Assembly (NCBI RefSeq): GCF_000698125.1
Contig: NZ_BAXA01000001.1
Location: forward strand, 476,211 to 540,210
Source of the DNA: Geomicrobium sp. JCM 19038
GTDB lineage: Bacteria; Bacillota; Bacilli; Bacillales; Marinococcaceae
DNA length: 64,000 bases
Reading direction: 5' to 3'
The notes under the pieces are model-generated. The model was not told the DNA's origin and did not search any database. It saw nothing but the letters and a program-made list of their open reading frames with translations. Positions 46,004 to 57,234 of the stretch are shown here, in pieces. Both the position numbers and the translations under genes were made by a program. Numbering within the stretch: the stretch's first letter is position 1; the number at the start of each line of letters is the position of its first letter.

Positions 46004-47605
46004 ATGAAAGGATCTATTGCAGTCGGTGTGTTACTTTCAGTAATTGCACTGCTGTATGTCGGCATCATCGAAGCAGCTTTGTTGCTTGCGATGTTTATAT
46101 GGGTGCCAATGTTACTTCAATTGATTACGCAAGATCCACAAATCAAGGTTGATCGCTGGTTACGGCGTACTTCTTTTGTTGCGATTTATTTTGCAATCAT
46201 TGCAAGCGTCTCGCTTTTCTTACCTCAAAGTATGATTGCAGGACTGTTTGCAACTGTATGGTTGGTCTTTGTAGCAATCATCGGTGTATTGGGCCTGTTA
46301 CGACAGTTACGGTATGGCTTTCAACGAAGCGAAGAAGCACTCATAAATTTAAGTTTAATGTATTTGCCTATTGGAGGCGTGTGGCTCGTCGCAGGAGCGT
46401 CAGGTGCATCACAGTTCTTACCGTATACGGATGTGATTGTGTGGCTTACGGCGATTCATTTTCATTACGCAGCATTTTTCTTGCCCATCGTCGCGGGCCT
46501 ATACATTCGGAGTCGACGTCAACAGATCGGTTTGCCAAAACGATGGTCATTCATTGCGATATTGTTAGCGCTCGGACCGATTTTCGTTGCGATTGGCATT
46601 GACCAAGGACCGCCACTTGAGTTTTATGTTGTTGCGACCTATGCGGTTGGGTTGTTTTTATTCGTCGGTTTATGGCTCGTTGATGCGTTAAAACGAAACG
46701 AGTTCACGTTAAAGCTTCGGTTAACGTTACTCTCTGCATCCTTTGTCTTTGCACTTACGACGACATGGACGCTCGTTTATAGCTTTGGTTTACTTTCAGA
46801 AAATATAATAGTAACGATTGAGTGGATGACACGCTATCACGGAGCCGTTAACGCCAGTGTATTTGCAACGCTCGCTTTTATTGTCGTTTGGCAATTACGT
46901 ACCCCGTCGTCTGTTAACGAAATTACAGTAAGTCATTTACGCACGAGAGGGTACGTAGGAACGGTTCCAATAGACGAAGCACGTTGGAAGAAAGGGAGTC
47001 ATACTCCAACCTTAGTAAGTAATTGGGATGAGTTAGCGAATGAAACATTCTCACCGTCTGATGTTGATGATGAGATCCGTAACTTCTACACGAGTCCTAA
47101 CCGGTACAAGATGGTCGCAAATGTAGCGTGGTCAAGCGTATTTAAACCGTTGTTGCCGGTTGTTCATTACGTTACAGTGCGCTTCGGACAATTGAATGTT
47201 CCAAAGAACGGGAAAGCGATGATGAATGGAGCCGTCATACCGTTAGATTCAATAGAAGATGGCAGAGCAAAACCAAGCGTATGGTTACGGTGGTCCGAGG
47301 AAGCTCACATTTTCACGGCGATTTATAGTACGGTTGATCAGAAAATGAACATTGCGCTTCCATTACCGTTTGGGGTAATGACAGGAATTCTTCAACCAGA
47401 AACTGACCAGCACAGTGGATTAATTCTTAACAGCGAACCGAACGGCATCTTTTACACAATTGGTAGCATCACCATTCGCCTACCGTTAAAAGAAACATTT
47501 CATATTAAAAAAGTACATAACACAGAGTTACACGCAAATCACCACATTCAATTGTTCGGATTATCGCTATTTACCATTGAGTATGAATTAACTGCACATG
47601 AATGA
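46004..47605 (+). CDS. yndJ: YndJ-like membrane protein
   Basis: A 533-residue protein with about nine helices in its first 310 residues and a soluble C-terminal half. ATG 46004 follows TAGGAGAGG. The HFHYAAFFLPIVAGLY segment near residue 155 and the overall two-part build match the B. subtilis YndJ family, of unknown function. The two genes that follow (SRPBCC/DoxX and DUF4166) are also relatives of the ynd cluster, so the assignment is supported by context as well. It is probably the first gene of a three-gene operon. Confidence 0.75.
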   Translation: MKGSIAVGVLLSVIALLYVGIIEAALLLAMFIWVPMLLQLITQDPQIKVDRWLRRTSFVAIYFAIIASVSLFLPQSMIAGLFATVWLVFVAIIGVLGLLRQLRYGFQRSEEALINLSLMYLPIGGVWLVAGASGASQFLPYTDVIVWLTAIHFHYAAFFLPIVAGLYIRSRRQQIGLPKRWSFIAILLALGPIFVAIGIDQGPPLEFYVVATYAVGLFLFVGLWLVDALKRNEFTLKLRLTLLSASFVFALTTTWTLVYSFGLLSENIIVTIEWMTRYHGAVNASVFATLAFIVVWQLRTPSSVNEITVSHLRTRGYVGTVPIDEARWKKGSHTPTLVSNWDELANETFSPSDVDDEIRNFYTSPNRYKMVANVAWSSVFKPLLPVVHYVTVRFGQLNVPKNGKAMMNGAVIPLDSIEDGRAKPSVWLRWSEEAHIFTAIYSTVDQKMNIALPLPFGVMTGILQPETDQHSGLILNSEPNGIFYTIGSITIRLPLKETFHIKKVHNTELHANHHIQLFGLSLFTIEYELTAHE

Positions 47606-47625
47606 TCGGAAAGGGTGGGGTTTAT

Positions 47626-48526
47626 ATGGGAAAACCAATCTATGTAGAACTTGACATAAATGCTCCCATTGAAGACGTCTGGGAAACGACACAAAACCCG
47701 AAGCTTCACGAACGGTGGGATCTTCGCTTTAGTCAAATCGATTATTTACCTAAAGATCATGAAGATGATGTACAGACATTTCAGTATGAAACGCGGATCG
47801 GTTTTGGATTACGCATTCATGCATCGGTGAATCGGTCGGCAGTGCAGCAAAAGACAGTGGAGAGAAAGTATCCGCTTTAAAATTTGCAAGCGATCAGCCA
47901 TTGTCGCTAATAAAAGAGGGCCGGGGATATTGGAAGTACGAACAAAAAGAGAATCACACACGGTTTCTAACGCGCTATGATTACGATACACGCTTTGGAA
48001 AAGCAGGGAAACTACTCGATACCATTTTCAGACCACTAATGGGTTGGGCAACGGCGTGGAGCTTCGCGGCATTAAAGCAGTGGCTCGAGACGGGGAAGCG
48101 GCCTGAAGACAGCCTAAGACAGTCGCTACTTCACGTTTTGTTTTGTGTGACATTAGCGCTCTTATGGGCCTATCAAGGTTAATTCCAAAATTGTTATTTC
48201 CTGAAACGGGTGAACTTGATTTGATTGCGGCAACTGGTATCCTGAGCGGATTTGAATCAATTGTCGTTGCCGTAATCGGAATCGGTCAGTTAGTTATGGC
48301 TATCTTGTTTCTATTACCGATCACGAAGCGGTGGCTATTCTTATTGTCGGCGATTGCGGTCACGTTGCTAGGAATTGGAGCACTGATCAGCTCACCGCAC
48401 TTATATGCATTGCCATTTAACCCAGGAGCACTTAATATCGTTACGATTGGGATTAGCATTGCTGCATGGGTGAACAGTCACCAATTAGTGTTAGCCAGAC
48501 ATTGTAGACGAAAGGAGAAGAAATGA
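47626..48526 (+). CDS. SRPBCC domain plus DoxX-like membrane domain protein (two apparent frameshifts)
   Basis: ATG 47626 follows AAAGGGTGGGG. Residues 1-150 form an SRPBCC (START-like) domain with YVELDINAPIEDVWETTQNP and HERWDLRF; the rest is a four-helix DoxX-like membrane part with GFESIVVAVIGIGQLVMAIL. Two bases are missing: one G at 47821 (restoring RIHGIGESVGSAAKDSGEKV) and one T at 48179-48180 (restoring WAYQGLIPKLLFPE). The full protein has 300 residues. It overlaps the DUF4166 gene by four bases and resembles a neighbour of yndH/yndJ in B. subtilis. Function unknown. Confidence 0.78.
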
Positions 48527-49124
48527 GATCATCCATTTATGAGCGTGCAATCGGAGAGCAGTTCGAGCGAATGCACCCGTTGTTACATATGAAATACGGT
48601 AAAACCTCTGGTGTTGTTCACGGAGAAGGGGTCATGAAGCAAATTCGTGGCTCAGCGCTATATAAGCCCGTTGCATACTGCCTAGCTCACGATGACTTTC
48701 TATTTCCAGAGAGAGGCGCTGATGTGCCGTTCTCTATTCGCAATACATATCGTAAGAACGTAAAGGACTGTATGTGAGTTGGGATCGTCATTTTCACTTC
48801 CCGAATGCTACCCGACGTTTTTACGCTGAAATGTGGTGGAATGAGAAAAAAAGACGCGTTTATGACTCATTAGGAAAAAGTGGAAGACTCGTTCAACCGT
48901 TAGATTTTCACGTGACGGATACAGGAGCGTTACTAATTACTTCAGACGAGACGTATACAAGTGTGGGCAATCGCTTGCTTCGCCTACCAAAAGCATTATC
49001 TGCAAAGGTGAATGTATATGAGAAAGCGACCAGTGCCAATACCATTCAGATTTTCGTGCATATTGAACACGTGACAACGGTTTTGATGTATGAAGGAGAA
49101 GCGACGGTAGAGGAGATTAGGTAA
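48523..49124 (+). CDS. DUF4166 protein, YndH-like (one apparent frameshift)
   Basis: A cytosolic protein of about 200 residues. ATG 48523 follows AAAGGAG and overlaps the previous stop. It begins IYERAIGEQFERMHPLLHMK as DUF4166 proteins do. At AAA 48762-48764 one A is missing; adding it gives YRKNVKGLYVSWDRHFHFPN and joins the two parts. The C-terminal half contains FYAEMWWNEKKRRVYDSLGK. The function of the family is unknown. It ends the ynd-type operon and is followed by a strong terminator. Confidence 0.78.
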
Positions 49125-49191
49125 GTAATGGAGCACTCAATTGTACTCAACCATTGGACCGGAGCAGCAAAGTGTCTTACTGTTAAACGAT

Positions 49192-49234
49192 AAAAGCTAG
49201 GTAGAGTTATTCATCCACTCTACCTAGCTTTTTT
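49192..49234. terminator. Bidirectional terminator
   Basis: AAAAGCTAGGTAGAGT (49192-49207) pairs perfectly with its inverse at 49217-49232 around nine bases, with A and T runs at the ends. It separates the rightward ynd-type operon from the leftward carrier gene. Confidence 0.9.
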
Positions 49235-50621
49235 TTAGAAAGGTCCGTATCCAAACCAGGCGGATAACATAACCGTGATAACAGCGATTGTCAGTTGAAT
49301 TAGGATAAATGGCCAAATAAAGCGAACCCATTTCGTCCATGGAATTCCTGCAAGCGCCAATGCTGCCATGAAATAGCCTGAAGTCGGAAGAATGATGTTT
49401 CCAATGCCATCAGCCAAAGTAAAGGCGAGTACGGTTGTTTGTCTCGTAATGCCGAGCAAGTCTGCAAGAGGAATCATGATCGGCATGGTGAGTGCGGCTT
49501 GACCACTACCTGACGGAATGAAAAAGTTAATGATACTTTGAATAAAAATCATGCCAGCAGCATTTAACTCGGTAGGAATGTTTTCCAAAAACCCTACTGC
49601 GTAATACAACATTGTATCAATTGTATTGCCGTCTTCCAAAACGACTAAGATGGCACGTGCAAAGCCGACGATCAGCGCACCAGCAAGTACACCAGAAGCC
49701 CCTTTTAGAAAGCCATCAACAACATCATGCACACCAATTCGAGCAACAACGCCAATAATAACGCCGAGTAGTAAGAATAGTGAAGCAATCTCGGTAATAA
49801 ACCACTCGTACCGAATGACGCCAAAAGCAAGCACAATAAAGTTGACGATAAACAGCCCTAGAATCACCTTATGCGTAGTAGTTAATGTTATTTCGGTTTT
49901 CATCTCATTAAGTTCAGTATTGGCGGTATAATTCCCGTAATAGCCTAGTTCAGGATTTTTCTTTACTTTCATTGCATAGCGATAGACAAAAATGACAGCA
50001 ATCGTATACATTAAAACGAAAAGTATGAGACGAAGCCACATTCCAGAATAAATATCTAACTCAGCAATCCCTTGAGCAACACCGACGTTAAACGTTCATG
50101 ATCGCAGTAGTAAATCCGATTGAACTACCGACCAAAACAATTGCTGTTCCTGTAATTGCGTCAAAACGTAGCGCGAGAGCAAGCGGGATTAATATTGGGA
50201 TGTATGCCAGTGTTTCTTCGGCAAGTCCCATAAGCGTTCCGCCAAGGGCGAAAATGAGCATCGTAATTGGAATAAACCACTTTTCTTGATTGACAAGCCT
50301 GTATGAAGCAACTGTAACAAGTCGATCAATGGTACCCGTGTGATTTAAGATGCCAAACGTACCTCCGATAATCAAGATGAAAAAAATAATATCAGAGGCT
50401 TCAACGAGTCCTGTATGTATAGAGGTGAAAATTTGAAACGGTTGCACTGGACTTGATTCCACTTCGGTGTATGAACCAGGGTCGACTACTTCGCGACCAT
50501 CGTGCTCTACTCTTTCGTAGCTACCTGCAGGTATAACGTAAGTCAGAATAGTGGAAAAAATGATGACGCCAAAAATTAAAGCAAATACGTTAATTCCCCG
50601 GTTGTTATTCTGTTCGGACAT
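49235..50621 (-). CDS. YfcC-family membrane carrier (one apparent frameshift)
   Basis: A 12-helix carrier of the YfcC/DcuC-related group, members of which move dicarboxylates, short peptides or amino acids such as arginine/ornithine. ATG 50621 follows the GGGGGA site. Seen: VIPAGSYERVEHDGREVVDP near residue 29, FILIIGGTFGILNHTGTID near 80, GLAEETLAYIPILIPL near 132, and in the second half FIPSGSGQAALTMPIMIPLA. Two bases appear missing at 50094 (GGG reduced to G); restoring them gives IMNPFNVGVAQGIAELD and a 462-residue protein. The substrate is unknown. Confidence 0.85.
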
Positions 50622-50926
50622 TTCTTATCCCCCTATGGTTGTATTTCATTATCTTATAGATTATTTTTCACAATGGCAAACCATTTATAGGCAGAACTAG
50701 GAGAATTCAGTAGTAATCAAATTGCTAATAGTACATACATGGACGCAAGATCTGCAGTACATGGTGAGTAAAAGCTTAATGGTGAGAAGTCATTAAGCTT
50801 TTTGTTTATGAGAAGCGAGGCAGAGTACTAATTTTTAGAATTTTATATTGACAAACAATTGAGGTGATGATACTTTATAAAAGCCGAGTAAATCAATATG
50901 TATTATTAGAAAAGTAGGTGTAAATA
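50622..50926. other. Intergenic region between the carrier gene and the amino-acid transporter
   Basis: 305 bases. AAAAGCTTAATG (50770-50781) pairs with CATTAAGCTTTTT (50791-50803), a good terminator with no gene just upstream; it might end a small RNA or be a leader element. Nothing else is seen before the promoter at 50848. Confidence 0.5.
50848..50876 (+). promoter_or_regulatory. Sigma-A promoter of the amino-acid transporter operon
   Basis: A consensus TTGACA (50848-50853) and TACTTT (50871-50876) are 17 bases apart, about 50 bases before the binding-protein start. Confidence 0.7.
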
Positions 50927-51784
50927 GTGAAGTCATTCAATAAATTTTTTCTCGTAGGTTTATCAACGGTACTTTTAACCGCTTGCGGAAGCGGCTCAGA
51001 AGAAGAAAGTAATAATGGTGATGGCAACGAAGATACTTCTTGGACAGATGTTGAATCTTCCGGAAGTTTAGTAGTAGGTACTTCAGGAACATACGCACCT
51101 ATTACATACATTGATGAAAACAATGAATTAACGGGCTTTGAAGTTGAATTGGTCAGAGAAGTTGCTGATCGGTTAGGGTTAGATATTGAGTTTAGTACGA
51201 TGGATTTCGATGGTATATTGCCTGCACTACGAAACGGACAAATCGATGTTGCAGCACATGATTTTGCAATTACTGAGGAACGTTTAGATACGTTTGATTT
51301 TGCAGAACCTCATAAATATTCTTATGGATCTGCGGTCGTACGAGAAGAAGATGAAGATCAATTCTCATCTGCACATGATTTAGAAGGGATCGACGTTGCT
51401 TTAGGGTCATTAACGAGCAATTATGCTATTTTTGCAGATAACATTGGGGCTAACGGTACAGCTTACGATGGTGGGACTGAAGCGATCTTAAGAGACGTTA
51501 TAAGTGGAAACCAACGTGCTTACCTTAATGATTATCTTGTATTACAACGCACGCTCGAGGAATTTGGCGATGATCGCTTAGTATTAGCTGAAGACGTTAA
51601 GTATCATGCGACTGAAAGTGCGCTAGCGGTTCTAAAAGGAAATGAAGCACTTCAAGAACAAATCAGCAACACTATTCTTGAGTTAATTGAAGAAGGGGTT
51701 GTTTCAGAATTATCCGTTGAGTATTTGGGTGAGGATGTTTCTCAACCAACAGATAACTCAGAAATTGTCAGCCTTGAAGGGTAA
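50927..51784 (+). CDS. Polar amino-acid ABC transporter binding lipoprotein
   Basis: A 285-residue receptor of the SBP_bac_3 family. GTG 50927 follows GTAGGTG; lipobox LLTAC and an acidic linker precede the domain. It shows the family opening GSLVVGTSGTYAPITYIDEN, then ELTGFEVELVREVADRLGLD and IDVAAHDFAITEERLDTFDF. The set receptor-permease-ATPase resembles the B. subtilis cystine importers TcyABC/TcyJKLMN; cystine is my best guess, but glutamine or another polar amino acid is possible. Confidence 0.88.
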   Translation: MKSFNKFFLVGLSTVLLTACGSGSEEESNNGDGNEDTSWTDVESSGSLVVGTSGTYAPITYIDENNELTGFEVELVREVADRLGLDIEFSTMDFDGILPALRNGQIDVAAHDFAITEERLDTFDFAEPHKYSYGSAVVREEDEDQFSSAHDLEGIDVALGSLTSNYAIFADNIGANGTAYDGGTEAILRDVISGNQRAYLNDYLVLQRTLEEFGDDRLVLAEDVKYHATESALAVLKGNEALQEQISNTILELIEEGVVSELSVEYLGEDVSQPTDNSEIVSLEG

Positions 51785-51789
51785 ATTCT

Positions 51790-51823
51790 ATTGAGATACA
51801 GAATTGACTGTATCTCAATTTTT
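51790..51823 (+). terminator. Partial terminator or mRNA-stabilising hairpin inside the operon
   Basis: ATTGAGATACAG (51790-51801) pairs perfectly with CTGTATCTCAAT (51808-51819) around six bases, followed by Ts. Lying between receptor and permease genes, it would make the receptor more abundant than the membrane parts. Confidence 0.75.
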
Positions 51824-51839
51824 AGATTGGAGAGTACTT

Positions 51840-52544
51840 ATGTTTGAATGGTTTTCATCAATCCAATGGGAATATCTTTATGATTTTGAACTTGCAATTG
51901 ACTCATTACCTTTCTTATTAGAGGGTCTAAGAATTACAATGATCATCGCGTTTTTTAGTATGATCTTTTCACTTATATTAGGGATATTCCTCGGTGTAGC
52001 ACGGATGTCGAAGCTTTGGTTTATTCGTTGGCCAGCTCGAATCTATATTTCATTTATGAGAGGAACGCCGCTTTTAGTTTTTATTTTTATTCTTTATTAT
52101 GGTCTTCCTGTCATTGGTATTGAATTCACAAGCGCTGTTGTTGCTGGTATTGTCGGTGTTAGTTTGAATTTTGCAGCGTATAGTGCCGAAGTCGTTCGCT
52201 CATCAATTATGTCAGTTCCTAGAGGACAGTGGGAAGCAGCTGCATCTCTTCAGATGAATTACGTGCAAACAATGACTAAAATTATCATTCCGCAGGCAAC
52301 ACGTATTGCTTTACCACCAACATTTAGTATCTTCATGGATGTTGTAAAAGGGACATCTCTGGCTTCAGTCATTACCGTTCAAGAGCTTTTGTATAGTGCT
52401 AGACTAGTTTCAGGGAGAACGTATGACAGCATGACGATGTACATTACTGCAGCATTGATCTATTGGGTCGTATGTATTGTTATTGGCTATTTCCAAAACC
52501 GATTGGAGAAACGTTATAACCGTTATTTGAGTGACACGCATTAA
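51840..52544 (+). CDS. Polar amino-acid ABC transporter permease
   Basis: A 234-residue membrane protein with five or six helices of the HisM/GlnP type. ATG 51840 follows TTGGAGAG. The first helix region LPFLLEGLRITMIIAFFSMI, the family motif YISFMRGTPLLVFIFILYYG near residue 68 and the EAA loop GQWEAAASLQMNYVQTMTKI then IIPQATRIALPP near 132 are present. It would act as a homodimer with the ATPase that follows 12 bases downstream. Confidence 0.92.
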   Translation: MFEWFSSIQWEYLYDFELAIDSLPFLLEGLRITMIIAFFSMIFSLILGIFLGVARMSKLWFIRWPARIYISFMRGTPLLVFIFILYYGLPVIGIEFTSAVVAGIVGVSLNFAAYSAEVVRSSIMSVPRGQWEAAASLQMNYVQTMTKIIIPQATRIALPPTFSIFMDVVKGTSLASVITVQELLYSARLVSGRTYDSMTMYITAALIYWVVCIVIGYFQNRLEKRYNRYLSDTH

Positions 52545-52556
52545 GGAGAGATCGTT

Positions 52557-53297
52557 ATGATTGAGGTAACATCATTAAAAAAATCATTTGAACAGATCGA
52601 GGTCTTAAAATCGATTGATTTTACAGTAAATAAAGGAGAGGTCGTTTGTTTAATCGGTCCATCAGGATCAGGAAAAACGACGTTGCTTCGGTGTTTGAAT
52701 TTGTTAGAAACCCCTGATGCTGGTACGATAACGATCGGCAATTCAACGGTATCATTTAATACTATATTGAAGAAACGAGAGATTAAAGAACTCCGCCAGT
52801 ACTCCGGCATGGTTTTTCAAGGATTTCATCTTTTCCCGCATAAAACAGTTATTGAAAACCTTGTTACAGCACCGATAACCGTGAAAAAAGGTGATAAAGC
52901 AACGATTCAACAAAAGAGTGAACAACTCTTAGAGAAAGTTGGCATGTCAGAGCATAAAAATAAGTACCCGGATGCATTGTCTGGCGGTCAACAACAACGA
53001 GCAGCAATCGCTAGAGCACTTGTCATGGAACCTGAAGTAATGCTATTTGATGAACCAACGTCTGCTTTAGATCCACAATTAGTAAGAGAAGTTTTGAAGG
53101 TGATTGAAGGCTTAGCTAATGAAGGGCAAACGATGGTCATCGTCACTCATGAAATGAACTTTGCTAAACGGATCGCCGATAAAATCCTCTTTATGGATGA
53201 AGGATACATTGTTGAACAAGGTGAAGGCAATCAAGTAATAACAAACCCACAACAACAGCGAACAAAAGAATTTTTATCTCTATTAGAAGAAGATTGA
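52557..53297 (+). CDS. Polar amino-acid ABC transporter ATP-binding protein
   Basis: A 246-residue ATPase that powers the importer. ATG 52557 follows AAGGAGAG. Walker A GPSGSGKTT near residue 36, Q-loop MVFQGFHLFPHKTV near 83, signature LSGGQQQRAAIARAL near 142, Walker B VMLFDEPTSALDP near 162 and the switch His in VTHEM near 199 are all intact. It closes the operon and is followed by a long hairpin. Confidence 0.95.
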   Translation: MIEVTSLKKSFEQIEVLKSIDFTVNKGEVVCLIGPSGSGKTTLLRCLNLLETPDAGTITIGNSTVSFNTILKKREIKELRQYSGMVFQGFHLFPHKTVIENLVTAPITVKKGDKATIQQKSEQLLEKVGMSEHKNKYPDALSGGQQQRAAIARALVMEPEVMLFDEPTSALDPQLVREVLKVIEGLANEGQTMVIVTHEMNFAKRIADKILFMDEGYIVEQGEGNQVITNPQQQRTKEFLSLLEED

Positions 53298-53300
53298 TTT

Positions 53301-53350
53301 AGTGAAGAAAGATCGAACGTACAGTGATGTACGTTCGATCTTTCTTCACT
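53301..53350 (+). terminator. Perfect 23-bp hairpin after the transporter operon
   Basis: Bases 53301-53323 pair without mismatch with 53328-53350 around the tetraloop GTGA. The right arm contains TTTCTTC rather than a clean T-run, but the position three bases after the ATPase stop supports termination. An unusually long stem. Confidence 0.75.
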
Positions 53351-53394
53351 TTAGTTAACATAATACTTCACTAGCTTTATCACACAAGGTGTCG

Positions 53395-53661
53395 TTAAAT
53401 TTTATTATTTTTAGATAAAAATGAATACAAAAAGATGAGTAGAAATAACAGTCCAATGACAAATGACACAACAGTAAAAGGAAGAAGTGTTATAGGCAAT
53501 ATACTATTTGCGTAACTGACAATATCTTCGTTTAAGATGTCAATAACATCTGCGATCGGTATAGATAACACGCCAATCGCTAGAATTCTTGCTGAGTAGA
53601 GTATTGCAGAGATTTGTATGAAAAATAATCCTAAGATCAAGTGTAAATGTGACTTACTCAT
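53395..53661 (-). CDS. Small membrane protein (88 residues)
   Basis: ATG 53661 follows GGGAG. The sequence has two hydrophobic segments (about residues 8-35 and 55-80), a polar loop with DVIDILNEDIVSYAN between them, and a Lys/Asn tail. I do not recognise the family. It is convergent with the amino-acid transporter and divergent from the recombinase unit. Confidence 0.6.
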   Translation of the reverse strand: MSKSHLHLILGLFFIQISAILYSARILAIGVLSIPIADVIDILNEDIVSYANSILPITLLPFTVVSFVIGLLFLLIFLYSFLSKNNKI

Positions 53662-53753
53662 CGACTAACAACTCCCATTTAGTTTTTTGAACATTGTACT
53701 AGATTAAAACCACCCCGTAAAAGGAAGAGAAAGAGAACAAATCATTTCATCAT

Positions 53754-53787
53754 ATTATTACGTAAAATATAAATTTGACGTAATAAT
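53754..53787. repeat. 34-bp inverted repeat upstream of the XerS-type recombinase
   Basis: ATTATTACGT (53754-53763) and ACGTAATAAT (53778-53787) are perfect inverted arms around the 14-base spacer AAAATATAAATTTG. It ends 47 bases before the recombinase start. In streptococci the dif site of XerS lies next to its gene, so this is a candidate recombination site; an operator overlapping the promoter is the alternative. Confidence 0.6.
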
Positions 53788-53834
53788 TGTATTTCTAATT
53801 AAGCTATAGTAGTATTTGTTTATGAGGTGGTCCT

Positions 53835-55757
<1,923 letters not shown>

Positions 55758-55759
55758 AC

Positions 55760-56134
55760 ATGTGGAAATTAGAAAATGGGAAACTAACCCATACTACCGA
55801 TCCTTCGAGAGTTAAATTCAGAACAAATGTAAGTAAATCGATTTTAGATCATTTAAATACTTTGGCAAAACAACATGATACACACCCAAATTATTTATTA
55901 GAGTCAGGTTTGGAACATGTTTTAGAGCAAGAAATCATCCAGTTTGACAAAAAATCTCGTCCAAAAGATCGTATTCAATATAAAACTACCTATGACAAGG
56001 ATTTGCTAACTAACGTAAAGGGTTTTGCAAAAGAACACAATTTATATGTAAGTGATATTCTAGAATATAGCGTTCAGTTTATTGATGTTAACTCTGTGAA
56101 AAAGAAAAGCAATAAACATCGAATAGAAAAATAA
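55760..56134 (+). CDS. Small protein with two ribbon-helix-helix-like repeats
   Basis: A 124-residue basic protein. ATG 55760 follows AAAGGAG two bases after the endonuclease-like gene. It contains two similar 38-residue units: RVKFRTNVSKSILDHLNTLA (from about residue 19) and RIQYKTTYDKDLLTNVKGFA (from about 74), each with a strand, a helix, a turn (HDTHPNYLLESG / HNLYVSDILEYS) and a second helix. That is the layout of a ribbon-helix-helix (Arc/MetJ) domain, so one chain may fold as a pseudo-dimer and bind DNA. It probably regulates or assists the recombinase unit. The tail is Lys-rich. Confidence 0.6.
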   Translation: MWKLENGKLTHTTDPSRVKFRTNVSKSILDHLNTLAKQHDTHPNYLLESGLEHVLEQEIIQFDKKSRPKDRIQYKTTYDKDLLTNVKGFAKEHNLYVSDILEYSVQFIDVNSVKKKSNKHRIEK

Positions 56135-56342
56135 TAAAAAGCATATCTTTGAAATTGCCTTTTTAATAAAACGCCCCGAACATAATATATATTATCGGAA
56201 GTCACTGATGTGGTTAAATTTCTTTAGATCCTTCAGTGAAATTTCGTTTTTTTATATTTGCTTTTCTTATCCCCTATTTAATCTGCACTTTTTGTCGTAT
56301 TCTTTGGCTGGCTTTCCTTTATTGCAGATTTATTTTTTAAAA

Positions 56343-56360
56343 ATTACGGTATGTGAAATT
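56343..56360. repeat. Recurrent intergenic motif, copy 2
   Basis: ATTACGGTATGTGAAATT lies 23 bases past the stop of the leftward DUF421 gene. The 249-base gap 56135-56383 holds nothing else I can name except an ATAATATATATTAT palindrome near 56182. Confidence 0.5.
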
Positions 56361-56383
56361 ATGTTCTTGTAACTTAGAACCGG

Positions 56384-57064
56384 CTACATGGGCTCTAAGT
56401 ACAATCCTTCGTCTTGTTTCCATTCTAAAAAAAACACGTCACTATAGGTCGTTATGTTTTTGCTACGTAGTTGTTTGTTTAGCCACGATTCATCGTAGCC
56501 GGCTAATTGTAGGTTATCCCAGTTAACTTTGCCGTCACTGATCAATGTAATTGGTAAATACACGGGCTTTGCTGGTAATTGTAAGTCTTGTGAAACTGGG
56601 TTTTCGTAATCAGACTTTTTAAGTACGCTTACTTTGCCGTCTGTTTCTAAAATCGCATGTTGTATTTCTCTAAATGAGAATACATTTTCGCGGCGCAGTA
56701 AGTGTTGTAACTGATCTAAATCTAATTTGTTTGCTTTTAATTCTTTTCTGTTGATCTGGCCGTCTTTAACAATAATTGATGGACTTCCTTCAAGTACTTT
56801 CCTCGTACCGCGATACTTTTGTGTAATCATTTCTAACGTATATATGAGCGTGCCCCAAATTCCGACTGAAAATAGAATCGATCCTACGCGTGCTTGTTCG
56901 TCGTAGATGGCATTTCCGATTAGGTCACCTAAGATTAGTGCTGAAATGAAATCAAACGGTGTTATTTGCGATAATGTCGCCTTACCGAGCAATTTCAACA
57001 TCACTAGTAGCGCAATAAACCCTACGAGTAACTCTACTCCTGTTTGCAACAATTCTAAATGCAT
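56384..57064 (-). CDS. DUF421 (YetF/YcaP-type) membrane protein
   Basis: A 226-residue protein. ATG 57064 is chosen because AAAGAGGTG lies seven bases upstream; the longer frame lacks such a site. Three N-terminal helices are followed by the conserved soluble DUF421 domain: TPFDFISALILGDLIGNAIY near residue 38, SPSIIVKDGQINRKELKANK near 95, LQHLLRRENVFSFREIQHAI near 118 and AILETDGKVSVLKK. In B. subtilis such proteins are sporulation- or stress-linked, with an unknown mechanism. Motif copies lie on both sides of the gene. Confidence 0.88.
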   Translation of the reverse strand: MHLELLQTGVELLVGFIALLVMLKLLGKATLSQITPFDFISALILGDLIGNAIYDEQARVGSILFSVGIWGTLIYTLEMITQKYRGTRKVLEGSPSIIVKDGQINRKELKANKLDLDQLQHLLRRENVFSFREIQHAILETDGKVSVLKKSDYENPVSQDLQLPAKPVYLPITLISDGKVNWDNLQLAGYDESWLNKQLRSKNITTYSDVFFLEWKQDEGLYLEPM

Positions 57065-57114
57065 GCTTGTCACCTCTTTGTTGATACTATGTGAAGGAGC
57101 TTCTATTTTCATTC

Positions 57115-57160
57115 ATTACAGTACGTGAAATTATTTAGTTTTCAAATGTACCGTTTCATG
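57115..57160. repeat. Recurrent intergenic motif, copy 3 (with half-site)
   Basis: ATTACAGTACGTGAAATT (57115-57132) is followed after 14 bases by TGTACCGTTTCATG (57147-57160), the same two-part arrangement as at 24804-24845. It lies in the divergent control region between the DUF421 gene and nhaC. Confidence 0.55.
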
Positions 57161-57234
57161 CTATAGTGTAAATTGTAGTTTTTATACTTTACCGCGGTTA
57201 TGTAACATAGTTTTATATAAAGGAGAAACGTTTT

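Noticed and set aside
56176..56200. ATAATATATATTAT palindrome as an operator
   Set aside because: A short AT-only palindrome in an AT-rich gap is expected by chance and no gene start is near.
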